From Marchantia polymorpha subsp. ruderalis (taxonomy: Eukaryota > Streptophyta > Marchantiopsida > Marchantiales > Marchantiaceae), in NCBI GenBank assembly GCA_037833965.1, contig AP031354.1, forward strand, positions 12,130,001 through 12,194,000: a stretch of 64,000 bases of DNA, given 5' to 3'. The notes beneath the pieces are model-generated. The model ran no database searches, was not told where the DNA came from, and was given only the letters and a program-made list of their open reading frames with translations. This document shows positions 1 to 10,600 of the stretch, piece by piece. A program made the translations under genes and the position numbers. Position 1 is the stretch's first letter. The number at the start of each line of letters is the position of its first letter.

Positions 1-516
1 CATTCGCATGTGTTTCCGAAGCTACAACGGACCGCCATCAAAGCGCTTCTGTCTGCACTATGCACTTTCTCAACGATGGTCCTCGAAAGTCTGAAAGTAG
101 CTCAATACGCCAGCTACCAGTAACTTTCAGTGCTTGATCTTCCGGTTTTTAATGACAACGATTGACACTGTGAAGATGTAACAATTTTGAAGAGTTTAGA
201 ACTGTCTACAATTCCAAATTGTGCCTACGATTCTTCAGATCTCCATACTTGCGGTTTCGCAGGATGAAGTGACCACATCCTCAACTCACGCACGAGCATG
301 CACTTGAATGCTTCTTGGCCATCGGAGCACCGAACGACGTGCCTATGCCAGCGCTCGTGGATGAGAATGATCTCTGCCCGAAACTTGAGCCACCGCGCAC
401 TTTCTATTTCAGACACTCCTGCTCCATATATACACGAGTCTGCAGCCTCTGTTCGCGTTTCAAGTCACCCTCGAAATACTCCAAGCAATGCTAACATCCT
501 GAATCTGAGAGTGCAC
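1..516. other. Unassigned intergenic DNA
   Basis: No gene is recognised here. A 63-codon frame on the minus strand (225-416) reads like protein, but it has no ATG near its start and no family is recognised, so it is not called. Base composition is balanced compared with the AT-rich DNA further right. Confidence 0.4.
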
Positions 517-634
517 TTTTGATTCTTCTGGTGCTGTCCAAAGTTGTACTTATCAGCAACTCCTATTTGCCTGCTTTTTGATCCTTCTGGTGCTGTCCGA
601 AGTTCCACTTGTCGACAACTCATATTCGCCTGCT
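517..634. repeat. 59-bp tandem duplication (two copies)
   Basis: Unit 1 is 517-575 and unit 2 is 576-634. Both begin TTTTGAT, share TTCTGGTGCTGTCC and end GCCTGCT, with about eight mismatches. No coding frame runs through both units convincingly. It is a local duplication of unknown origin. Confidence 0.75.
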
Positions 635-2824
635 CTTCCATGATATAGAGGATGTGAACCGATGCTTGTGTACTCAGGAACACAAGCACAGATTTCTCGT
701 CACGCTTTCCCCCACATCACCATCGCACAAATCAACACCCACGACTGACACACTCAACGACGAAAAACTTCATGCAGAAATCTAATCCGCAAAAGCAAGA
801 ACCAAAACCTGAATTATAAAATCTAACCAAAGTAAATGCAACTACAACCTAAACCTGAAACTCTCATTGTCAAATGCCACGAAGTGCAGTTCTTTGAGTA
901 AAATCATAATAACATAATCGTCGAAACACAAGGTACACGAGTCGAGCCAAACTCACTACACTGGAGTAGAATAAGAGTCGAAGCTAATGGGAAAAATCCC
1001 GACACCTAAGGCTCAACTCGAAGAACTGACAGTTCTTCAAGCTCGCATTCAACATAACCTGAAAAGTGTCAACTCAATTCTAACGTAACTCACGTCTCAA
1101 CATTAGCCGACCCTACAACGTGCCTCCGACTCAAATCTAAACTCAACGTGCACACACATGAGAATTACCGTGAAAAAATTATATTAACTGGACATGTTGC
1201 AAAATAATTATGATTTCATGAGGCCAGAAATATTTAATTAACATATTCTTGATGTTAATATTAACATTGAAAATTCAAAATTTGATTTTTGTTGAATATC
1301 ATGTTTATTTCATCTAAAATATCTATTATTTGAAATTTTCTTCAATATTAAAACGTAAGAGTTTTGAAGTTCAAAATTCTAAATAAAATTAAAAAAAATA
1401 TTCAAAAATAAACACAAATTAATTGTAAATTTTTGTCTTTTCAGATTTCAAAATTATATAATAACAATCATTATTGATAAGGATTATTATTGATAAATCA
1501 AAAGATTATAACTTGAAAGATAACAATATGCAAATTTTTTAAATTTTCATTTGTAAGATTGGCACATACGTGTTATATACATGTAATTAAATTTTGATTA
1601 AAAATTAAAAATTCAATTTTGATAATTGATTTTTTTATATGAAATAGGTTTAAATTGTAGTTTTATATGATGGTAAATACAATAATTTCAAATTTCATAA
1701 ATTTTGAGCATGATCAATTAGTTTTTAAAAGTTAAAATTGAATTAGTATTTATAGTTGAAATTGAATACACGAGTGACATTTTTTATATAAAAATTCTTG
1801 TAAGTTAATCATATAATGATCGCACAAATAGAGCAAAAATCAAATCAAATATCAACAGGACTAAATTTCAATTCTTACAGCAAATGTTTTATAGTTCTAA
1901 ATCAAGTGATGAATAATCAATCAAAACTAATAAAATCAAATGTCGATTTTTTATATATAATTCTATTAACAACACGAGTTAATTATTCAAATTTTATGAT
2001 TAAAAAATCTCAGTTTTAGAAATGAATTTTCTATAGTTTTATTATTCTTAAAGCTAAAAAAAATTCGAGAATAATGATAAATGTTACAAATGAGCACAAT
2101 AAGAATATATCAACAGTCATGTTCACTTTATGTATGATTCTAATTCAGTTTGTTCAAAAATACAGTTTAATAATAGAATTCTCTAGTTTACTAAATTTGT
2201 TTCAGATTGTTTCAGTTTTTATTTCTAATTCAATACATAGAAAATAAGTAGATAAGAATTCAATTGAAGAGTCAAAGTAAATATTGCTGAATTTATTCTT
2301 AAATATTGGCTGAATCTAGTTGGATTGATGTGTTAGATTAGTTCAGAATTTTAACTCTATAAAATTTTAAAACTTTAATTAGTTATTCTATGACACACAA
2401 TAGTTTCTTCACTTAAACAAATAGTTCTTATGAGTGTGTAGCCTCAAGGAGATGAATTATGTATCTAATGAGTACATTATTTGGTGCATGCGATTTTCTA
2501 TGTATTATGTATCAGGTCAACATTAACTACGACTAACTACGGCTAACACCAATCATCCAATATATATAATTAACGTATCCTGTAGATTCTTCGGTGAAGA
2601 ACGTAACCTTTTTGCAAAGTATGACTAAACATTCAACATATGTTATTTATGTTTGACATTTTACTACTTGCTGGGGGGGAAAGGGCCCTAGCTTCAAAAC
2701 TTTGATGTGCTTTTACCTGACGTCTCGCATGCTACATTCTCATGACTCCAGGCACCTGCGCTAACATGAAGGATAAAATTGGTAGAATTCTACATTCCTG
2801 ATCCTTTTGTTCACTTTTGTTGTG
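635..2824. other. Intergenic DNA, AT-rich from about 1151 to 2660
   Basis: Nothing coding is recognised. From about 1151 the sequence is strongly AT-rich with many A and T runs and only short frames. A 9-bp perfect inverted repeat with a 1-base centre (GAAGAACTG/CAGTTCTTC) lies at 1020-1038. No transposon ends or target duplications were recognised. Confidence 0.5.
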
Positions 2825-3265
2825 CTATGTAGACCTGTAAATGAGTTGAACTCTACAACTGAACTGTATTGCAATCACGTATATGTCTTCACCTAATGTG
2901 GAGGGACCCACAGGACACAATATAGCTTCTGAAGCACAATTTGACGCTAACAGGTGAGTTCGAAAGCCGAAACTATCTTCACGTTGTGTAGTAGGTAGAT
3001 GATTGTGCCCATCGGTCCCATCAAACGATGTGGACTTGTTGATGCGTTGAAAAATACCTCGCATTTTCCATGGCGCCGTAGATGATCCAAGCATGATACC
3101 CGCTGAGACAATACTGAAAGTTCTACTTGATGAGCAGCCAGCTGGAAGCCTCGAGTTCATTCCCTTAGCATCGAATATATCATCGAGGAACCACTTGCTG
3201 TGCAGGGAGCCGCAACCGTACCAACCACAAACATGCCACTCATCGTCAGAGGTTGAAGACACCAT
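2825..3265 (-). CDS. Possible small protein of unknown function
   Basis: An open frame of about 146 codons starts at the ATG at 3265 and ends at 2825. It is Ser- and Cys-rich (for example WYGCGSLHSKWF and SRLPAGCSSS), with no membrane segment and no motif I recognise. The frame stays open upstream of the ATG, which favours neither a real start nor an exon. Overlapping frames on the other strand are of similar length, so this may be chance. It stands alone in intergenic DNA. Confidence 0.2.
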   Translation of the reverse strand: MVSSTSDDEWHVCGWYGCGSLHSKWFLDDIFDAKGMNSRLPAGCSSSRTFSIVSAGIMLGSSTAPWKMRGIFQRINKSTSFDGTDGHNHLPTTQREDSFGFRTHLLASNCASEAILCPVGPSTLGEDIYVIAIQFSCRVQLIYRST

Positions 3266-3319
3266 TCTGGAGTAAGACCGAAATCTCCATGACCACGAAG
3301 AGAGCCAATTTGTTTTCAA

Positions 3320-5231
3320 CCGTTCCAGTGTCGCTGCAACAGCCTAAATAGTATTGTCTGTGATGCCCATGATCGTGTTGCCTGTACCATCTGAAGCGGA
3401 TCTGAGAGTGTTACGTAATCAGTCGTCCTTGTGCGCTCTCACTACGGTCTGTAATCAATATTGTCAGCTGCTAATTCCCACAAATTGCATGTAGCGATGG
3501 CTGGCTCTGTTCGGCAGCCATATGGTCGTGAAGAAAGCAGCCATCACAAAATGTAATCTGCTCTCAAATCAGACATCAAACAGAGACATGCTTTTGCACC
3601 TGATATCATTTTACAATTCTCTGAAATTCTGAATCTTTCAGTCAATTCTGCTGGTATATATGCAAAATTTTCTCCAGTTGTTTGCAGCCTGATTTATTAA
3701 GCAAGACTTCTCGTTGGGCATTTGAAGAAGACGGATCTGTGTTCTAATCCATCGACGTTCCAATCCATCCCCGTTTATGACGATGAGGGTTCCAGACGTC
3801 TTGTCTTCATTTGTTTCTGAAGGATTGAAATTTCTTAAGGCTTCCTTAGCTTTTACTGGAAAGTAAAAAGTCTTAGTACTACGTCAATGTTCTGGCAGTG
3901 GAACATGTCAGAAGAAGCTGTTTTGTCCTCGAGATTTTACGCACCTGCCTCTGAAATATACAGTGACAGGCTTCTTGTCTGTCAGAATGAATCTTTACAG
4001 CAACGTTCCACGCTCACATAGTGAGTTTCAAACTTGGAACTAAGAGACAGAATGTACCAGAAACCTTGAGACGTTCAGCTGGAACATATCGTCACAAGTG
4101 GTTGAACAGATCTTCATCATAATCTTTAAGTTCCATCAACCTGTAATTTTCTGTCTGTATCGCCTGCCAGTCTGAGCTATTACAGTACTCTATATTTAGT
4201 ACTCTGAAATGATGCAGTCGGTCGTTTTCGCGCACTTGATACGATCGGAAAGGCGTTCGACGAAAATCAAGAATATCAACGACGAGCAGACAACAGGCCA
4301 GCATATGTCATCGGGAGGGTTCGACATCAGCCGAAGCACCACAGCTTAACTTGTAGTGACCCGGTAAAATATCTGTGAAATTCTGCACACTACAGTTCTA
4401 CGTGCACCTATCATGTCCAACTTGGTGACATTTCTTGAGGTTCTTCAGGTATAGAATCCATTGAAGAAGAAAAGTTGAATCTGTCTTCAGCTTGCAATCT
4501 TAAGCATTTAGATGTTTTTTGTATTTTGATTTAGGTGAATCTCGTTAAGATCTTTCCAGTTAGATGTAGTCTATTCAGAATAAATTCGCTCCATATCTAA
4601 TTCAGTGATGGCAGTCTTCTGGTTCACAGCTCGAACTGAAATGCTTCTGATCTGATGCTGAATGACTTTCAAGCATCGAGTTATTCCTAATTCGGTTCAA
4701 ATCGTCAATTTGTACATGTACTTCTGGTTTGAGCTGTGGATTTTAATCGGTGAAAGATTATCGTCCTAATTGAAGTCAAAATCAGAAAGCCATCAACACA
4801 ACGAAAGATGTGATGAGCATGGATCTTCATGAAGTCAGCGTTCACATCGTCCGTTCGAATATTTACATTCATTCACCTATACTGCAATAGATATCTGGCT
4901 AGACGACATCAGCATCTGTTGTCAGTCAAAAAAGCTTCTGGGTGTTGCGAAAGAGTCGACATTTTGGACGTGTATTCCATATTTTTCATATACTTCCATA
5001 TATCCACAGTTGGCTTGTTCTAAAATATTCTGCAAGTTGCGTACCAAACAATTTGACATTGGCAACTTTTTATAATTTTTCTAGCCAAACATTGTAACCA
5101 ATTTTTATTGCTAAATTTACTGCTTGAAGAACTATTACCGACATAAAATGAATGAACCATGTTCCACAATAGTAAAAACTCCATAGAATTCAACATGAAT
5201 TATTGGCACATTCATCCTCCGAACGATCCAT
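3320..5231. other. Intergenic DNA without recognised genes
   Basis: Only short frames with no recognised family are present, the longest about 70 codons (4092-4304, minus). No repeats, LTRs or RNA genes were recognised. It lies on the 3' side of the minus-strand esterase gene that ends at 5704. Confidence 0.45.
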
Positions 5232-5276
5232 TGATAATTCAATGACGCTGCAGTTTGCAGCGTCATTGAATTATCA
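5232..5276. repeat. Perfect inverted repeat, 21-bp arms, 3-base loop
   Basis: The left arm is 5232-5252 and the right arm 5256-5276, separated by GTT. The arms are exact reverse complements; the left begins TGATAATTCAATGACG. The single strand would form a tight hairpin. It lies about 430 bases beyond the stop of the esterase gene. The stem is too short for a typical plant microRNA precursor and has no T-tract like a terminator, so no function is assigned. Confidence 0.9.
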
Positions 5277-5703
5277 GAAAACGCAGACCCAATACCGCTT
5301 ATCAAGCCCACTCATAGAGCAGCAGGCGAGAGCGAAGACACTCGCTTTTTAGCTCTCAACAGAGAAAAAATGAGTTTAAAGTGACAAATGATGGTAATTT
5401 TCTCCATAATTGCCAGATTCTTCATTCCGACTCTCGAATTACAACCTCAACTTTCACTGCAACTTCTTCAACTTCTGCGCTCGCGCGAAGTGCGAGCTGG
5501 CGAAGAGAGAATTACAGTCAAGACATTCAGTTAACAGACAATTAGCTGAATAATTCTCGTCTTAATGTCTACTCCTACATCTGTAAGAATTTGGATGCTT
5601 CTACAACGTGTTATACAACAAATCAAAACGGGAATGAAAAGAACGACATTTACATTCTACGGTTACACTCCTCCTGAATCAAGGATGAGACTGAGAACAG
5701 ATC
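5277..5703. other. 3' flank of the esterase gene
   Basis: This stretch lies downstream of the minus-strand stop at 5704 and should contain the 3' untranslated region and polyadenylation site. No decisive polyadenylation signal or other gene was seen. Confidence 0.4.
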
Positions 5704-7420
5704 TTATAACAGATGGATGTAATACAAAAGGCTCGTCAGTTCTTCTGGATAACTGAAAGAAGACATGTGATCACCGTTGTCCAGATGAAACACTGCGAGT
5801 GGCGGATTTGCCTTCGTCATGAGAATTTGAGCAGAATTTGGAATAATTTTATCCTGGCCGGTAGATATGTAGTATCGAGAGACACTTCCATAACCTTGTG
5901 GTGTTAAGGTAAGTTTTTCTGAGTAAGCCGCGTAAGGTGCGTCAACTACTAAAGACATGCCCAGGTTGATATCCTGCAAAAGCCACATTGACAGCAGGAG
6001 TATTAACGGACCACTGATTACTGCGCAACCCCCGCCGTAAATAATTAGAATATAATGTATGTCGCAATGCATACAAAGCGTGCAAGAACACTAACCTCAT
6101 CAGAACATTCACTGTATAAGTATTTTCGAAACATCTCGTAAGTTGAATTCAAGGAGACAGATACTGGTAGGGCCTCAGGTCCGTTCGCAGAATTTATTTT
6201 GAGAACTCCTTTAGTAATGAGGCCTCCGAGGATCTGACATAACAGGCAAAACTTTTAATACACTCAAGTATAGATATTAAATCAGATCGATAAGTAATGT
6301 TGATAAATAAGCACCTAAAAGCAAAGAACTTCAACCGACAGCTTCAAAGATATCGATGGTGTGCCCTGGATGAATCGTTTCAGTATCGGCATTGATCGTC
6401 CTATACAATATTTAAAACTTATAAGAAGGCAAAATACAAACGATCTTAAACCCAGTGAAACGTTTCATAGTCCAGCACACCGACACAACGTTGTAAGACG
6501 GCTGTTAGCAGTGGAAATCGTCATACCTCCGGTGCCACTGTTTCCATTCCGCTTTGATTGTTACTTGGCATAAAAGCGGAAACAAAGATGGCCTTCGATA
6601 TCTTCTCAGGATGCTGCTCCATGGCATACGATATTGAAGTTCCTCCTAAACTGTGTCCCACAAGTATGACCTGCGAGGTAAATTACAAGTCAAGATGCAA
6701 AGTCAGTTGACTCATCAAGCAAGAAAAAGACACCCATGGCTGCACAATAGTATGAATTCAGCTGCAACTTCTGAGTGTGATACAGTCTGTTAATTACGAT
6801 GATGCCTGATGCCTGATGCCATAACCCCAGATTTGGACGTATCAGATTGAAATAATTGAGAGTCTTAAGGTATCCATATACCTTGGAAGTAACATTCTGT
6901 AGATGGTCTGTAAGTGGTTTTGAGTATTCTGCAACGGTCTTCACACTCTCTACGCTCGTGTGATCTCTTCCTGCTGATAGCAGATCTATAGGGGTAACTG
7001 TAAATCCGCTGTGCCTCAAAATTGCCGCCACCTTGTACCAACTCCATCCACCATGACCGCTACCATGCACCAAGACAAACTCTTGTTTCTGCATACACAA
7101 CAACAAATTCCCATATCTGAGGAACTATTCAGCCGCAATCTAGCGTCGACAGCTGATTCAATGGACTCGGCTTGACACATTACAAATGAAAGAGCCTCGA
7201 TTTCAGGGAAAGGACTCCGATGCTGAAGAAATGTAACGCGATGTCTCACCAATTGTCTCACCCCAGGCAAATGTTTTCAGCTATAACAAGATCATCTGTT
7301 TCTAGCAGGAATGTACAGGACCATACTTACATCACCATGACATTCGCTGGGAGCAATCAACAATGCGTAAGTCCCCAGTAACGCAGCGATGATAAGTGCA
7401 CGGTTTCGCCTCATCTCCAT
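5704..7420 (-). CDS. MES-type alpha/beta hydrolase (SABP2/hydroxynitrile-lyase family), secreted form
   Basis: Predicted 282-aa esterase in five exons: 7331-7420, 6882-7088, 6527-6670, 6096-6233 and 5704-5973. All four introns are GT-AG and phase 0. Exon 1 encodes a classic signal peptide (MEMRRNRALIIAALLGTYA...). Exon 2 begins with the family's usual N terminus (KQEFVLVHGSGHGGWSWY), including the oxyanion-hole HGxG. Exon 3 carries the nucleophile elbow GHSLGG (Ser106). Exon 5 carries the catalytic Asp (STGQDK, Asp234) and His (NGDHMSS, His262), so the triad is complete. Known relatives hydrolyse methyl esters of salicylate, jasmonate or auxin, or act as hydroxynitrile lyases; the substrate here cannot be read from sequence. 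Most family members are about 260 aa and lack a signal peptide, so secretion is the unusual feature. Family call firm; exon ends hand-derived. Confidence 0.9.
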
Positions 7421-7481
7421 TTCCCTGGAGTTAATACTTTCGTTGAATCTGAATGCACCGGTTTTGGGCTGCCACAGCCGG

Positions 7482-7489
7482 TTATATGA
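7482..7489 (-). promoter_or_regulatory. TATA-like element of the esterase gene
   Basis: On the minus strand the sequence reads CATATAAC about 62 bases upstream of the ATG at 7420. This spacing would give transcription start near 7450 and a short leader. It is assigned by position and sequence only. Confidence 0.4.
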
Positions 7490-9890
7490 GCTGTGACAGT
7501 ACCGAATATACTGACTAAAAGCTGAGTTCCATCAATGTGTTGTTGAGTGAAGTAATCAACGAAATCTCGTGACGAAGTACTTTCAAGCGAACCCGTTTCA
7601 GCCCTTCAGTTGTTGGAGTCACTTTGACCTCAACACACAGGTATATTGGTCTCAACGTCGATGGAATCGGAGTGGTTCATATAGTCAATGGCTCGTCAGG
7701 AGAAGAGAGGCTGCACGCTCGGAGAGAAAGATCTGCGATGCAGGCACTCGTCTTCATCCTCCACGATCACCGGACCTTCGCCGCCGTTGAAACCGCAGTT
7801 GCTCGTCGCTGAGGGCCGCCATAACGTCGGTTAGTCGCCTCCTTAAAAATAAGTTAACCGAGGTCTTGTCTTGACAACCGGCGGAAGAACCCCGATGTAG
7901 CCGGTAACGTGCAGGGCATGCCGGTATCCGCTTCGTAGTTACGATGCTTGTACTCAGGACCGCAGGCAGGTGGCATTGGAAATATTGCTAACAGGTCAAC
8001 AGGTAATCCCTTCGAGAGGTGTTGGGTTTGAATTATGAGTACCTCTGTAATTCCAAATCTCAGCAAATAATTTTCGTAGCGTTCCTGTCCGACCGCCGTA
8101 AAGTCTTGTGCTGACGGAAAGAACGCTGACGTTTGTGGTTTAAATACAGTTTATTGTGAGGAAATTGACCGGCTGCGAAGATGCTTCACAGGTTCTGCCC
8201 TGGTTTCGGCAATCACGTCATTCTCCGATCATGCGCAATCTCCACGTGGCAAAACTTGTGTCGAACTCATTTGAGTTGAGGTAGACCACGAGTGGTTGAC
8301 ACGCAGCACTTTGTTCTTCTATCGAAACTCCGCGTCTGGGTTCTTCATCAGGCGTTCCACTAACAGGAGCTTTCAAAGTAGCGAAGTTCTTGAAGCATCA
8401 GCAACTAAATTTGCAGTGACGTAAACTTGCGATGAGTCTGAAGTCGTGTCATGGTTTCCAAATCTTGGGTGCGGGTACAGTTCTGGCTTTGAGATGGATG
8501 CGACACAGAATTTAAAAGAAAAAGTAGATTGGCTTTTAGGCGGTAGATGGATATGGCAGATTATCTCCTGTCCTGACAGAGAATCCCTCAATCTTTTCGG
8601 TCCCAAATCGGATGCTATTGCTCATATGCCAGAAGCAGATTGTTCTCAAGCTATCGCACTGTACAAGTGTCCTTGAGTATAGTGCCCGACAAGTTGGCAG
8701 TTTCGCTTCGCTTCGCTTTCACTATATTGTTTGTACTGTAGTGTCTGCTTTGTCGTGAAAGATTGATTGCTCTTGCTGGATGTGAATATCCAAGATGTAC
8801 ACATCCAGCAGGAGATCTTGGTGCAAGAGATCTTACAATTCGTACTCCTAAGTATCATCGAAGGACTCGTCAAGAAGCCATATATTACCATAGTCGATCA
8901 TTACTTACTGGTGATACCAGAAAGCGATGCAAATTAAGGCCGTGTTGTGAAAGCATTAGCTCAACAATTGAGAGACAAGGTCACAAGCGTTCATCCTGAG
9001 CCAGGATCAAACACTCCACGCTCCGCATATGACTTTTTGCATTGTAAGCACGTTCGCTGGAGGTTGCGCTTCTTGCTATTAGGACTCTTTCGTGCCCTGA
9101 ACAGCGTATGCAACGATAAGTATATTCTATCTTCTGGGTTGAGTTTTGCGAGTTTGCTCTTCGAGTTTCGGCTTCCTGGCAGGTACTTGCGATCCTCAGT
9201 TGTGATCACCACCACCAAGGCTCCAAGTAATATTAAAGCACTGTACCATACGTAACTGCAAAACTTCATCTCTGTGGGTATGGTCCCATACATCCATGCA
9301 ACAAAGAGCTGTCGAACCAGCTACTTTGTACTCGAAAAAACTGCAGCTGAATGAGGATTCCCTAATATTAAGTTGCATCAATCACATGGAGATTATGTGT
9401 GGTGATTGCAACTTGGACCCGAAAATAGAGTATCATGTTCGGCGACTTGGTTTCGACAACGGGTTCATCTAATGTGGACATTGATCGTGAGGATTCTTGA
9501 ACGGACGTGTTTTCCGATCGAAGTCGAGGGCTTCACAGAGTACTGTAGTGTGTGAGATCTGGGCAGTACGACATTGCAATCGACTAGAGATGCTACACCA
9601 CCGAGTTTGACTTTCTTAATTCATATCTTTAAGTAATAATCAAGCTAACAAGACTGAAGTTCTTAGTCTACGTCAGTTTAGATTGCCACCTATTAAAAGC
9701 TCTTGTGAGCACGAGGGACTTTGTCAGAGAGTTGAAGTGATCCCAGGATATAAGCAACTTGTGGATCCCTCTCGTTTCTACGATCGGAGGGCCAAGATGC
9801 CGGCCTGGATATAAATAAGGGAAAGAAGAAATACATCGATTGGAAGACAAGTAATCTTCCTCCGCAATCACCTCAGCAAGTGCGTATCAA
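7490..9890. other. Esterase promoter and intergenic DNA
   Basis: The upstream region of the minus-strand esterase gene. Frames of 60-100 codons occur on both strands, but several lack an ATG and none matches a family I know. A stem with 11-bp arms (8774-8784 and 8800-8810, TGCTGGATGTG/CACATCCAGCA) is present. No RNA gene was recognised. Confidence 0.4.
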
Positions 9891-10600
9891 CTTGCAATTT
9901 CATGTACAAGTTATCGCAAGGTTTATATTTATATTTATATTAACCCGTCTTCGTCTACTAACTCAGCTCTGACACCCACTTCTGAGCGCCGGGGAGAACG
10001 TTAAGGAGGTACCGACCAAATCAGAAGTATAGCCGACTTCTCTATATAAAGGAAATACTTATGGTCAACTCTAAGTTCATGTACATGAATTAGTTACTCG
10101 GCTCCCCGATTGGAGTTTTTGTACATGTATCTGGACGTACGTGCATGTAAGTTCACCAGTAAAGACGCAGCCTTCAGGGACCCAGCAGAAAACGGCACGC
10201 ACATCGGCAATCAGATTACTTTCCCTCGTTTATGCCATATCACTGGGTGTCCACTTACCTGCCATCAGATTTTCCCGCCCTCGATTCGCTATTCAGCTGG
10301 TGGGAGAAGTTCCTTCTTCTGCTGAACCAGAGCAAGATAATATATGCATGTACTTTCTCTGTCTCGTTATATGCATGTACTGAGATCATCCCGAGCAAGG
10401 GACCCATTCCTCTCAGAAATCAACAGATGCGGGTCAGGCGTGCAGGTAGATGGGAGACCCATACAGTTCGCTCGGATCGCTCACATTTAGCTCGCAAGGA
10501 TCAACTTGACAAGGAGCTGGAAGCCAACCCCTGTTTATCAATATCTTTTGTTAGTTTTTGCTAAGGAGTTCCGAACCATCCAGTGAATCGAAATTCATGC
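9891..10600. other. Intergenic DNA with repeated CATGTAC motifs
   Basis: CATGTAC or its complement GTACATG recurs near 9901, 10078, 10122, 10346 and 10374, two of them inside ATGCATGTACT repeats about 29 bases apart. A 110-codon frame (10232-10564, plus) has an ATG but no recognised domain. The region looks like regulatory or repeat DNA rather than a gene, but this is uncertain. Confidence 0.3.

Noticed and set aside
225..416. Minus-strand frame reading like protein (RWLKFRAEIILIHERWHRH)
   Set aside because: No ATG at the start, no neighbouring exon could be joined, and no family was recognised; kept only as a note.
5232..5276. Hairpin considered as a microRNA precursor or bacterial-type terminator
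   Set aside because: The stem plus loop is only 45 bases, shorter than usual plant precursors, and there is no following T-tract; the organism is eukaryotic.
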